From a virus: a stretch of DNA of 30,639 bases. The DNA is taken from positions 1 through 30,639 of IMG/VR virus record IMGVR_UViG_3300023174_000480; one strand, given 5' to 3'. The translations under genes and the position numbers were made by a program. Positions within the stretch are counted from its first letter, which is position 1; the number at the start of each line of letters is the position of its first letter. The notes under the pieces are model-generated. The model saw nothing but the letters and a program-made list of their open reading frames with translations, searched no databases and had not been told where the DNA came from. Below are positions 1 through 7,525 of this stretch, in pieces.

Positions 1-126
1 GCCGCCTAAACTTTTAGGAACGATATGATGTATTTCACTGTACTTGTCGTTGGTTAACACTCGATTTTGAGCTCGATCAATAATATTGTTGTACCATCGG
101 GTGTATTTGTTGTCGCAGAAGATCAT
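1..126 (-). CDS. HNH homing-type endonuclease, N-terminal fragment
   Basis: The reverse strand reads an open frame of 42 codons from an ATG at 126 to the window edge, so the C-terminal part is missing. The visible end, SEIHHIVPKSLGG, is the characteristic start of an HNH nuclease core, with the paired histidines followed by IVPKSLGG. Such enzymes are free-standing or intron-encoded homing nucleases in T4-like phages and cut DNA with a single divalent metal. A perfect late promoter TATAAATA lies directly upstream at 131-138 and no Shine-Dalgarno site is visible. The gene runs divergently from its neighbour. Family assignment rests on this short motif only. Confidence 0.72.
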   Translation of the reverse strand, partial: MIFCDNKYTRWYNNIIDRAQNRVLTNDKYSEIHHIVPKSLGG

Positions 127-130
127 GTTA

Positions 131-138
131 TATTTATA
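131..138 (-). promoter_or_regulatory. T4-type late promoter (TATAAATA), minus strand
   Basis: The reverse complement of 131-138 is TATAAATA, identical to the T4 late consensus recognised by gp55-RNA polymerase. Its last base is 5 nt from the ATG at 126. In T4 the motif covers about -13 to -6, so transcription would start on the start codon. Confidence 0.6.
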
Positions 139-164
139 GTACTTTGGGTTTACCTTTGACTGGG

Positions 165-193
165 TTGACCAATAATTCCCAAAATGCTATAAT
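165..193 (+). promoter_or_regulatory. sigma70-type early promoter
   Basis: TTGACC (165-170), a 17-nt spacer and TATAAT (188-193), with TGC before the -10 giving an extended -10. It precedes the small gene at 221. A near copy of the whole element lies at 514-545. Confidence 0.85.
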
Positions 194-220
194 ATGGACT
201 TAACAACAAAGGAGCCAAAC

Positions 221-490
221 ATGAGTGATTTAGTTACCGATTTGCATGATGAGATGATCAACAGTGTAGCACCAAACTACAGTATCAATTATGAAGCAGA
301 GGCTCTTGCCAGTTACAACGCCACCGGTGATGACTTGATGGAGATGCTTGAGACTCGTGCCACGGACTTTATTGCAGAGACTACAGGGGCAGATGTGCGC
401 GAGGACTTGGGTGGTATCGCAGTGTTTTTCCGTGGTAGTACTTTGGTTGCATTTTATGATTATGAGCAGTTTAAAGGGCATGTGTTCTAA
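221..490 (+). CDS. small acidic phage protein, unknown function
   Basis: An 89-aa protein starting MSDLVTDLHDEM. I chose the ATG at 221 rather than 194 because AAAGGAG (208-214) sits 6 nt before it. The sequence is rich in Asp and Glu, has no cysteine or membrane segment, and ends in a beta-rich stretch (GGIAVFFRGSTLVAFYDYEQF). It lies directly behind a strong sigma70-like promoter, so it is probably transcribed early by unmodified host polymerase, when phages make small host-takeover proteins. I do not recognise the family; an early host-interaction role is inferred only from position. Confidence 0.7.
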   Translation: MSDLVTDLHDEMINSVAPNYSINYEAEALASYNATGDDLMEMLETRATDFIAETTGADVREDLGGIAVFFRGSTLVAFYDYEQFKGHVF

Positions 491-491
491 G

Positions 492-517
492 ACCCTGAGC
501 CCGAAAGGGCTTTGGGT
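492..517 (+). terminator. GAAA-loop hairpin after the small early gene
   Basis: AGCCC (498-502), GAAA loop and GGGCT (507-511) form a compact stem. ACCC (492-495) and GGGT (514-517) can extend it past a weak G-T and T-T step. No long U tract follows, so termination would be weak. The 3' arm runs into the -35 of the next promoter. Confidence 0.45.
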
Positions 518-545
518 TGACCAACAATTGCCATTCTGCTATAAT
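517..545 (+). promoter_or_regulatory. sigma70-type early promoter, near copy of 165-193
   Basis: TTGACC (517-522), a 17-nt spacer and TATAAT (540-545), again with TGC before the -10. GGGTTGACCAA and TGCTATAAT are identical to the first promoter. It drives the gene at 569. Confidence 0.85.
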
Positions 546-568
546 TACATATAATTTAAGGAGCCCTG

Positions 569-1705
569 ATGAACGCAACACGAGCCGCTGTCAAGCCATT
601 GAACCCCCGCAGTCCTGATACCAAATACACAGGACTAGAACCCACATGGCGTGTACAACCCACGGATGACCGAACCAGTCAAATGAGTTCGGCGTTTTCG
701 TGGTACAATTACTTCTACGGCAAAAAAGATGCACGTGAAATGCTAGTAGCATATTTGGAAAGTCATGGGCGCCGAGCAGATGTTCGTGCATTAAAAGGAG
801 TGCCAGATCATGCTATTCGACTGACCACTGCATGGTTGTGTCGTATGAGCATGGTGGGACTGGAACTCACAGATTCTGAACAAGTGCGATTGGAAGGCTA
901 CATCCAGGAAATACTAAAATCACGTGAACCTGAAGTAATGGTTGTAGAAGCCGTACCAGCGGCAGCCAAGCCCAACATTCAAGATCGCCTGCGTGAAAAA
1001 GTATCGGAATGTGCCGGAGAGCTGGACGGTATGTTTGATGAGTTTGTTGTTGCTGGCGCTAAAATGTCAGCGGACTACAAACCAATCACAGTTATCCGTG
1101 GGCTAAATGTAGCACCTCAAATGATTTCGGACATTGCAAATATTTGGAAAGCCAAATTGTCAGAGTTTGAAACCGTGATTGAAGGTAAAGATGCACAGTT
1201 GGTCGAAGGTTACAGTCACCTCAGCAAAATTCAAATGCGTAATCTTGTGAAGTTTTGCGAAGCAGTAATCAATGACTGCGGTGCTTATGTGCAGATCAAG
1301 AAAGTGGAACGCAAGCCACGCAAGGTCAAGGCAGTGCCGCCCGAGAAACGTGCCGCAAAATTCAAAGTCATGATGGAATTTGCCGAGCTCAAACTCAAGG
1401 GCTTGCCGGCCGCAAGCCTTGTGGACAAAGCCGAAGCCTGGTTGTACGACACCAAAAAGCGCAAGTTGATCCATCTTGTGGCCGACAGTCACACACAGGC
1501 ATTCACTGTGAAAAGCAACAGCATCATTGGTTTCAGCACCATTGAAACCATGCAAAAAACTGTGCGCAAGCCAGCAGACGTTGTGAAGGCTGTGCAAGCC
1601 GCAGGCAAGCCGGCAGCACGTAAGATCTACAAGGATCTCACCACAACAGAAACACCGTTCAACGGACGTGGAACTGAGAACCTGGTGATACTAAAAGCCT
1701 GGTAA
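569..1705 (+). CDS. hypothetical phage protein, 378 aa, early promoter
   Basis: The start at 569 is supported by AAGGAG (558-563) 5 nt upstream, and the gene has its own strong sigma70-like promoter at 517-545. The protein has a Trp/Tyr-rich N-terminal part (SWYNYFYGKKDAREML), a middle region and a strongly basic segment near residue 250 (KKVERKPRKVKAVPPEKRAA) that could bind nucleic acid. No catalytic motif or membrane helix is visible. Its stop codon TAA forms part of the late promoter of the next gene. I do not recognise the family. Early expression and a basic patch would fit a DNA- or RNA-binding protein, but that is speculative. Confidence 0.75.
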   Translation: MNATRAAVKPLNPRSPDTKYTGLEPTWRVQPTDDRTSQMSSAFSWYNYFYGKKDAREMLVAYLESHGRRADVRALKGVPDHAIRLTTAWLCRMSMVGLELTDSEQVRLEGYIQEILKSREPEVMVVEAVPAAAKPNIQDRLREKVSECAGELDGMFDEFVVAGAKMSADYKPITVIRGLNVAPQMISDIANIWKAKLSEFETVIEGKDAQLVEGYSHLSKIQMRNLVKFCEAVINDCGAYVQIKKVERKPRKVKAVPPEKRAAKFKVMMEFAELKLKGLPAASLVDKAEAWLYDTKKRKLIHLVADSHTQAFTVKSNSIIGFSTIETMQKTVRKPADVVKAVQAAGKPAARKIYKDLTTTETPFNGRGTENLVILKAW

Positions 1706-1708
1706 ATA
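1701..1708 (+). promoter_or_regulatory. T4-type late promoter (GGTAAATA)
   Basis: GGTAAATA contains the stop codon (1703-1705) of the preceding gene. Counting the motif as -13 to -6, transcription would begin near A1714, inside the hairpin at 1711-1725. Confidence 0.65.
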
Positions 1709-1710
1709 CA

Positions 1711-1725
1711 GGGACTTGGAGTCCC
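1711..1725 (+). promoter_or_regulatory. hairpin covering the ribosome site of the neck-like gene
   Basis: GGGACT (1711-1716), TGG loop and AGTCCC (1720-1725) form a perfect 6-bp stem. The Shine-Dalgarno site GGAG (1718-1721) is split between loop and 3' arm, 6 nt before the ATG at 1728. Late transcripts starting near 1714 would lack GGG of the 5' arm. Confidence 0.55.
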
Positions 1726-1727
1726 AC

Positions 1728-2498
1728 ATGCCAGAACAGCAACAACAATCACTGCCCACACTGAAGCAAAACTTAATTGAATATGTCAAGCTTCAACTGG
1801 GTGGTGATATCATTGACCTAGAACTAGACCCCTCACACTACGAAGCGGCTTATCAAAAAACCATTGGCACTTATCGCCAACGAGCCAACAATGCCTATGA
1901 AGAAAGCTACAGCTTCATGCAGTTGGTCCAGGACGTGAACATATACGAACTGCCACAAGAAGTCATAAGTGTGCGACAGGTGTTTCGCAGAACGTTTGGA
2001 GACAGTTCAGGACCATTTGCCTCAAATTTTGATCCGTTTGCACAAGCGAGTATCAATGTGTACTTGATGAACTTCAACGTGGCAGGCGGCCTGGCCACCT
2101 ACGATTTCTACAGTCAGTATATTGAACTAGCCGGGCGTATGTTTGGTGCATTCATGGCCTACACCTATAACCCTGTGACAAAAAAACTGCAACTCATACG
2201 AGATCCCAAAGGCTCAGGCGAAACTGTGTTGCTGTGGAGTTACAACTTGAAACCTGAATTTAATCTGCTGAGTGATTATCAAATATCACAATGGATCCGT
2301 GACTACATGGTGGCCAACTGCAAAATGATCATTGGTGAAGCACGTGAGAAATTTGGCACCATTGCCGGGCCACAAGGTGGCGGCACCTTGAATGGCGCTG
2401 CCATGAAATCCGAAGCACAGACTCAAATGGATGCTCTTATTGAACAACTCAAAATGTATGTGGATGGCTCGCAACCTCTTACCTGGGTTATTGGCTAA
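1728..2498 (+). CDS. virion structural protein, neck/head-closure type (possibly gp13)
   Basis: A 256-aa protein. The ATG at 1728 is preceded by GGAG at 1718-1721; an in-frame TTG at 1716 is less likely. The N-terminus (LIEYVKLQLGGDIIDLELDP, then YEAAYQKTIGTYRQR) and the following YELPQEVISVRQVFRR stretch resemble myovirus neck or head-closure proteins that connect the portal to the tail. The gene has its own late promoter, as expected for a virion protein. I am confident it is structural but less sure that it is gp13. The C-terminal half has a Gly-rich loop (GPQGGGTLNG) and ends in WVIG. Confidence 0.6.
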   Translation: MPEQQQQSLPTLKQNLIEYVKLQLGGDIIDLELDPSHYEAAYQKTIGTYRQRANNAYEESYSFMQLVQDVNIYELPQEVISVRQVFRRTFGDSSGPFASNFDPFAQASINVYLMNFNVAGGLATYDFYSQYIELAGRMFGAFMAYTYNPVTKKLQLIRDPKGSGETVLLWSYNLKPEFNLLSDYQISQWIRDYMVANCKMIIGEAREKFGTIAGPQGGGTLNGAAMKSEAQTQMDALIEQLKMYVDGSQPLTWVIG

Positions 2499-2524
2499 AC
2501 TACTCACACTTTTTGTTAAAATTG

Positions 2525-2533
2525 TGTTATAAT
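2525..2533 (+). promoter_or_regulatory. extended -10 sigma70-type promoter
   Basis: TGT followed by TATAAT (2528-2533) matches the extended -10 form (TGnTATAAT). No good -35 is present at the right distance. It lies in the 73-nt gap before the exonuclease gene. Confidence 0.55.
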
Positions 2534-2571
2534 CCTTGTACACAAGTATCAGGAGAATCAAAATCGACTTA

Positions 2572-3081
2572 ATGATCGACATTGAAGGTTTGGCAACAGG
2601 CCCTGAAGCAACAATATTAACCATTGCGGCTCAGGCATTTGATCCTCTTGGCACTGGCTACTACCAGCACAAATACTATGCTAGAATTGATCTTGAGAGC
2701 CAGGAGAATCGTACCATTGAACAAGGCACCATAAACTGGTGGGCCCTTCAAGGTCCCGCACAAGATGAAGCCTTTGCAGAAGATGGACGTATACCACTAG
2801 ACCAAGCACTAGATGAATTGCACCGGTTATGTTGGAAGTGCAATCGTATCTGGATGAACGGTCCCACATATGATGCCAACATCTTGGAGCATGCCTACAA
2901 AAGCTACAGCAAACCCTTGCCTTGGCAGTATTACAAGATCCGTGATGCACGAACGGTATATAGTTTGTACCCAGGGTTGCCTCGACCAGTGACCAGCCAT
3001 CATGCGCTGGAAGACTGTCGCAGACAAATTGACATGTTGCAAACAACCCTGGCACATTTAAATATCAAGGAACTGGTATGA
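2572..3081 (+). CDS. dexA: DexA-like 3'-5' exonuclease (DEDDh family)
   Basis: A 169-aa protein. Acidic residues of the RNase H-like exonuclease fold are visible: D3 and E5 in MIDIEGL, the aspartate in NGPTYDANIL, and the His/Asp pair in SHHALEDCR. The segment TIEQGTINWWALQGP resembles the corresponding TIEWW region of T4 DexA. DexA degrades ssDNA or host DNA and contributes to nucleotide recycling. AGGAG at 2551-2555 is 16 nt from ATG 2572 but 7 nt from an in-frame ATC at 2563, so an unusual AUC start giving three more residues is possible. The gene follows a sigma70-like promoter and overlaps the kinase gene by 4 nt (ATGA). Confidence 0.85.
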   Translation: MIDIEGLATGPEATILTIAAQAFDPLGTGYYQHKYYARIDLESQENRTIEQGTINWWALQGPAQDEAFAEDGRIPLDQALDELHRLCWKCNRIWMNGPTYDANILEHAYKSYSKPLPWQYYKIRDARTVYSLYPGLPRPVTSHHALEDCRRQIDMLQTTLAHLNIKELV

Positions 3082-3728
3082 TCATTGGCGTTTGTGGATT
3101 TATTGGCTCAGGTAAAGATACCATTGCAGACTACCTGGTAAATTTACATCACTTTCGCAGAGAAAGTTTTGCCAACACACTCAAAGACGCTGTGAGTGCT
3201 GTGTTTGGTTGGGATAGAACCATGCTGGAGGGTCGTACCAAACAAGCCCGTGAATGGCGTGAACAAGTAGATCCATGGTGGGCCCAACGCCTGGGTATAC
3301 CACACTTGACACCACGTTGGATACTACAGAACTGGGGCACTGAAGTGTGCCGCAAGAACTTTCACGATGATATCTGGATTGCCAGTTTGGAAAACAAACT
3401 GCGGTCCAGTACTGACGACATTGTAATAAGTGATTGTAGATTTCCCAATGAAATTGCTGCCATTAAAAAAGCTGGTGGGCGTGTGGTGCGTGTGGTACGT
3501 GGTGCCGAGCCTGAATGGTATAGCGCAGCCGTGAGCCTCAATCGTGGCCCAAACGGTAATTCTAACTGGGCACTAAGTGGTAGGAAACTAGAACAACTGG
3601 GCATTCATGCGTCAGAAACAGCCTGGGTGGGCACTAGATTTGATGCTGTACTAGACAACAACGGCAGCTTGGAAGACCTATATCAGCAGGTCAAGCGTCT
3701 GGCTCAAGATCACCAGGCCGCCAAATAG
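3078..3728 (+). CDS. gp1: deoxynucleoside monophosphate kinase (T4 gene 1 type)
   Basis: A 216-aa cytoplasmic kinase that would phosphorylate dNMPs to dNDPs, recycling nucleotides from degraded host DNA. The N-terminus MIIGVCGFIGSGKDTIADYL contains the Walker A loop (GFIGSGKDT). The segments WILQNWGTEVCR and DIVISDCRFPNEI are typical of the phage dNMP kinase family. Its ATG overlaps the exonuclease stop in ATGA, so the two are translationally coupled; degradation and salvage make a natural pair. Its last 38 nt overlap, tail to tail, the 3' end of the minus-strand HNH-type gene. Confidence 0.9.
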   Translation: MIIGVCGFIGSGKDTIADYLVNLHHFRRESFANTLKDAVSAVFGWDRTMLEGRTKQAREWREQVDPWWAQRLGIPHLTPRWILQNWGTEVCRKNFHDDIWIASLENKLRSSTDDIVISDCRFPNEIAAIKKAGGRVVRVVRGAEPEWYSAAVSLNRGPNGNSNWALSGRKLEQLGIHASETAWVGTRFDAVLDNNGSLEDLYQQVKRLAQDHQAAK

Positions 3729-4035
3729 TTTCTAAACGTGAAATTTCTTCCACACAATTTCTGCACACTGTGCGAAGATTTTTCAAAGCTGAATTGTTGA
3801 GATCTCCATCCACGTGATACACCAGCAACTGGCTGGTAAGTCTAGCTCTAAACCCACATCGATCACATGTGGGTTTTTTCTTGTACCCTGCTGATTGCCA
3901 ACGAGGCACCGGCGGCTTTAGTTTTTTTCTTTTTTTAATACAAGTAGTACACTGCGATCTGTAGTACACTCGATCGTACTTGTGATAAGCAATGGCTCTG
4001 TGCCTAATCTTACAAACACTACACATGGGTCTCAT
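3691..4035 (-). CDS. HNH-type zinc-finger endonuclease-like protein
   Basis: A 114-aa protein if it starts at 4035; the frame extends upstream to an ATG at 4050. It has three Cys pairs: CSVC near the N-terminus, CTTC, then CDRC (in PTCDRCGFRARL), plus a final CRNC. VYHVDGDLNNSALKNLRTVC is the HNH-like core, with H and N placed as in HNH nucleases. Small proteins of this type occur near gp18 in T4-like cyanophages. I prefer 4035 because GATAAATA (4041-4048) ends exactly 6 nt before it, which would give a leaderless late transcript. It is transcribed against all neighbours and overlaps the kinase 3' end by 38 nt. Confidence 0.75.
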   Translation of the reverse strand: MRPMCSVCKIRHRAIAYHKYDRVYYRSQCTTCIKKRKKLKPPVPRWQSAGYKKKPTCDRCGFRARLTSQLLVYHVDGDLNNSALKNLRTVCRNCVEEISRLETIWRPGDLEPDA

Positions 4036-4040
4036 ACTGT

Positions 4041-4048
4041 TATTTATC
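4041..4048 (-). promoter_or_regulatory. T4-type late promoter (GATAAATA), minus strand
   Basis: The reverse complement of 4041-4048 is GATAAATA. With the motif at -13 to -6, position +1 is 4035, the A of the preferred ATG. Confidence 0.5.
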
Positions 4049-4098
4049 ATGCGGACCTATATATAGGCTGCCGTAACACACCTTTTTTTGGATATACC

Positions 4099-4106
4099 TA
4101 TAAATA
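4099..4106 (+). promoter_or_regulatory. T4-type late promoter (TATAAATA) of the tail sheath gene
   Basis: Perfect TATAAATA, 26 nt from its last base to the sheath ATG. This leaves room for a leader with AGGAAG (4121-4126). Confidence 0.8.
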
Positions 4107-4131
4107 TCTACAACTTGAAAAGGAAGACATC

Positions 4132-7100
4132 ATGGCACTAACATCACCAGGCGTAGAAGTAACAGTAATTGACGAGAGTCAGTACATCCCTTCCGCGGTA
4201 AACACAGTACCCTATTTTTTAATTGCCACTGCACAGAACAAAGCTGACGCAGCCGGCGTGGGTGTTGCAGCCGGCACAACTGCTGCCAATGCAAACAAAA
4301 CTTATCTCATTACCAGTCAGCGAGATTTAGCAGCCACTTTTGGTGTGCCATTCTTCTACAACACCACGACTGGCACTCCAATCAATGGATACGAACTCAA
4401 CGAGTACGGCTTATTGGCAGCATATTCTGCACTGGGTGTTACAAACCGTGCTTATATTCAACGTGTGGACATTGACCTAACAGAATTAACTGCAAGTTTG
4501 AGTCGTCCCACAGGCAATGCCAACAATGGCGCTTATTGGTTGGATACCAGTACCAGTTTGTGGGGAATTTTTGAATGGAGTGAAGTTACCAGTGCATTCA
4601 CAAATCAAGTGCCCACAGTACTGACCAGCACAGCTGATGTAGTAGATGCAGCAACTGAAGATTATACTCCTTTACAAACCATTGGCAGCATTGGGGACTA
4701 TGCAGTCAGCTCGGTCAGCACTGACAATCCAATATATTACAAACGTGGCGGTCCCACTGCTGCTCAAACCAGCAAGACTGCATTGAGCAACCTTTACAAC
4801 ACTTGGGTATTGGTCGGCAGCGATGATTGGAAAACTTCTTGGCCCACAGTGCAAGGAACAAATTCAGTCAGCACAGCATTGGTCAATGGTTACAACATGT
4901 TCATCAATGGTCAGTTGGTCACAGTTGGCTCAGGCGGCACAGCACTTACTGTGGCTGGACTTGCTACAGCCATCAACAATGCCAATATACCAGGTGTGTC
5001 AGCAGCCTCTATCAGCAACAAGCTCACAATTTATGCTGACTCAAACGCAAGCAACGACGGTTCAACAGCCAATGGCGGCGTTGTTTCTATACAAGCTGGT
5101 CCCAACAGTGGCGCTTCTTTGTTGACAACATTAGGCATTACAGCCATTGAATATTATGCGCCAAGTTATTTGCCAGGTTACAGCTATCAGCAACCACGTT
5201 GGTCATCAAGCCAGGCACAGCCAGCACCCACAGGCAGTGTGTGGCAAAATATTAGTTCAGCTGGCAACGGCATGAGTTTAAAAGTCAAAGTATACAATGC
5301 TGCATTGGATGTATTTGTACCACAGGTCAGCAATGTATATGCAAATGATGGATCCGCTAATTATGCTCTTGATCCCTCAGGTGGTGGCAGAAACATTCCA
5401 GTAGGCACCACTTATGTGCAGTACAATGTATCAAACTATGTTGACAACATGGTCACTGCAACTGCTGTAGTGCTTGAAAGAATTGCACTGGGTGCCACAG
5501 TGATTACAGGTGACACTGTGCCTACCACATTTATAAATGGCAACAGTTTTTATCTAACTTCTTCAGAAGCCGGATCAAATGTTGAGACTACTTATGTAGT
5601 GACTTTGGCTGGCACAACAGTCAGTGCATTTATTAATGCTGTAAGTGCTGCCAACATTCCGTATGTGAGTGCATCTGTCAACACTGCCGGTAACATTGTG
5701 TTCACACACAGTCAAGGTGGTGTAATGTATTTGTTGAACAACGTTGGAACACCAATCACAACTGCAGGTTTTACGTTGAGCACTACCAATGTAAGACAAA
5801 GTAGCGGTGCCGCAAATGAATTGGTGTTGAGTAACTGGGTTACTGCACCTGAGTTCACTTACACTGCCAGCGACACTGCACCTGATCAAGATCCTGCAGA
5901 TGGACGACTGTGGTACTATAGTTCTGTGGATGATGTTGACATCATGATTCAAGAAAACGGTGCCTGGGTTGGTTATCAAAATGTAACCAATGACACTCGT
6001 GGCTTTGATTTGACATTGACCAATGCATCCGGTCCTATTGTTGCAGCCGATGCGCCTGTCACACAAAACAACACAGCCGAAAGCCCATTGCAATACGGTG
6101 ATCTGTGGGTGGACACTGGTGACTTAGAAAACTATCCCAAACTGTATCGCTGGGAACAAGTCAGCGGAGTTGATCAATGGGTTGCAGTCGACACCACAGA
6201 CCAAACTTCATCCAACGGTATTTTGTTTGCGGATGCACGTTGGGCACCCAACGGCACAACAGATCCTGTGGCAGATCCATTCCCAACCATTGTGAGTTTG
6301 TTAACCAGTGACTATTTGGACTTGGATGCACCTGATCCTGCACTGTACCCCCAAGGTATGTTGTTGTGGAACACACGCCGTTCAGGTTACAATGTCAAGA
6401 GTTTCCAATTGAATTACTTCAATTCAACCACATTCCCTGATGACACATTGCCTGTCGTGACCAACACCTGGCTCACAGCATCAGGCAACAAAGCCAATGG
6501 TGCAATGTACGCTGGTCGTCAGGCACAACGTAAATTGATTGTGTCTGCAATGAAGTCAGGTATTGACACCAGTTTGACAGCAAGGGAAGAACAAAATCAA
6601 TTCAACTTGATTGCAGCTCCTGCCTATCCTGAACTGGCTGTAAACATGGTTGCACTCAGCAACGAACGTGCCAACACATTGTTTGTTGTGGGCGACACGC
6701 CCATGCGCCTGGCTGCCAATGGAACTGACCTGGTCACTTACGCTACTGACAACGGTGGCTTGGGTGTGCCAACAGAAGACGGCTTGGTCATTGGATCACC
6801 TTACTCTGCTGTGTTCTATCCTTCATGCCAGACCACAGATCTGTCAGGCAACGCAGTGGTGCAACCACCAAGTCACATGATGGTGCGTACAATCCTACGC
6901 AGTGATGCAGTGAGCTATCCATGGTTGGCACCTGCAGGTACGCGCCGTGGTGTGATTGACAATGCCACTGCCATTGGTTACATTGACAGTGCCACTGGTG
7001 AGTTTGTGCAAACTGCTATTGGCCAGGGCTTGCGTGATGTGTTGTATTCAAACAATATCAACCCAATCACATTTATTCCAGGAGTTGGTATCACAAACTT

Positions 7101-7461
7101 TGGTAACAAAACACGTCAAGCTACCAATACTGCACTGGATCGTATCAACGTTGCTCGACTGATTTGCTTCTTGCGTGGGCGCCTGGAAGAAATTGGCAAA
7201 CAGTATTTGTTTGAACCCAATGATCAAATCACACGTAATCAGATCAGCAATACCATCAACAGTTTGATGATTGACTTGGTTGCCAAACGTGCGCTGTACG
7301 ATTACTTGGTGGTGTGTGATTTGAGTAACAATACTCCATTCCGCATTGACAACAATGAACTATGGGTTGACGTAGCTATTGAGCCAGTGAAAGCCGTGGA
7401 GTTTATCTATATTCCATTGCGAATCAAGAACACTGGAGAAATCAGTGGTGTGGCAGCATAA
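4132..7461 (+). CDS. gp18: tail sheath protein gp18, enlarged
   Basis: This contractile sheath subunit has 1109 aa against 659 in T4. I chose the ATG at 4132 because it has AGGAAG 5 nt upstream and yields the family N-terminus MALTSPGVEVTVIDES. The C-terminus is also typical: FLRGRLEEIGKQYLFEPND, then a VVCDLSNNTPFRID segment and FIYIPLRIKN. The extra length lies between these ends. It contains an Ala/Ser/Thr/Gly-rich domain (about nt 4860-5150) and several short G-x-hydrophobic-W units (YWLDT, SVWQN, RLWYY, DLWVDT), probably surface-exposed beta domains on the outside of the tail. It has its own late promoter and precedes the tube gene, as in T4. Confidence 0.95.
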   Translation: MALTSPGVEVTVIDESQYIPSAVNTVPYFLIATAQNKADAAGVGVAAGTTAANANKTYLITSQRDLAATFGVPFFYNTTTGTPINGYELNEYGLLAAYSALGVTNRAYIQRVDIDLTELTASLSRPTGNANNGAYWLDTSTSLWGIFEWSEVTSAFTNQVPTVLTSTADVVDAATEDYTPLQTIGSIGDYAVSSVSTDNPIYYKRGGPTAAQTSKTALSNLYNTWVLVGSDDWKTSWPTVQGTNSVSTALVNGYNMFINGQLVTVGSGGTALTVAGLATAINNANIPGVSAASISNKLTIYADSNASNDGSTANGGVVSIQAGPNSGASLLTTLGITAIEYYAPSYLPGYSYQQPRWSSSQAQPAPTGSVWQNISSAGNGMSLKVKVYNAALDVFVPQVSNVYANDGSANYALDPSGGGRNIPVGTTYVQYNVSNYVDNMVTATAVVLERIALGATVITGDTVPTTFINGNSFYLTSSEAGSNVETTYVVTLAGTTVSAFINAVSAANIPYVSASVNTAGNIVFTHSQGGVMYLLNNVGTPITTAGFTLSTTNVRQSSGAANELVLSNWVTAPEFTYTASDTAPDQDPADGRLWYYSSVDDVDIMIQENGAWVGYQNVTNDTRGFDLTLTNASGPIVAADAPVTQNNTAESPLQYGDLWVDTGDLENYPKLYRWEQVSGVDQWVAVDTTDQTSSNGILFADARWAPNGTTDPVADPFPTIVSLLTSDYLDLDAPDPALYPQGMLLWNTRRSGYNVKSFQLNYFNSTTFPDDTLPVVTNTWLTASGNKANGAMYAGRQAQRKLIVSAMKSGIDTSLTAREEQNQFNLIAAPAYPELAVNMVALSNERANTLFVVGDTPMRLAANGTDLVTYATDNGGLGVPTEDGLVIGSPYSAVFYPSCQTTDLSGNAVVQPPSHMMVRTILRSDAVSYPWLAPAGTRRGVIDNATAIGYIDSATGEFVQTAIGQGLRDVLYSNNINPITFIPGVGITNFGNKTRQATNTALDRINVARLICFLRGRLEEIGKQYLFEPNDQITRNQISNTINSLMIDLVAKRALYDYLVVCDLSNNTPFRIDNNELWVDVAIEPVKAVEFIYIPLRIKNTGEISGVAA

Positions 7462-7467
7462 CGAAAC

Positions 7468-7490
7468 TGGGGGCTTGAATCAGGCCTCCA
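7468..7490 (+). terminator. hairpin after the tail sheath gene
   Basis: TGGGGGC (7468-7474) pairs with GCCTCCA (7484-7490), with one G-T pair and a 9-nt loop. ATTTC follows, so the U tract is short. It separates the sheath from the next late promoter and could be a weak terminator or an mRNA-stabilising stem. Confidence 0.5.
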
Positions 7491-7495
7491 TTTCA

Positions 7496-7503
7496 GGTAA
7501 ATA
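7496..7503 (+). promoter_or_regulatory. T4-type late promoter (GGTAAATA) of the tail tube gene
   Basis: GGTAAATA lies 23 nt (last base to ATG) before the tube gene, leaving a short leader that carries AGGAG (7512-7516). Confidence 0.75.
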
Positions 7504-7525
7504 AACACAACAGGAGACATAACAA

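Noticed and set aside
3057-3064. TTTAAATA shortly before the dNMP kinase start
   Set aside because: It lies inside the exonuclease coding sequence and the kinase is coupled by ATGA; TAAATA is expected by chance several times in this window.
3982-4131. Upstream in-frame extension of the sheath protein
   Set aside because: It would place the late promoter and ribosome site inside the coding sequence and lacks similarity to sheath N-termini.
5575-6093. Minus-strand open frame of 172 codons within the sheath gene
   Set aside because: The sheath gene on the + strand is certain; the antisense frame has a cysteine-rich, motif-free translation typical of a shadow.
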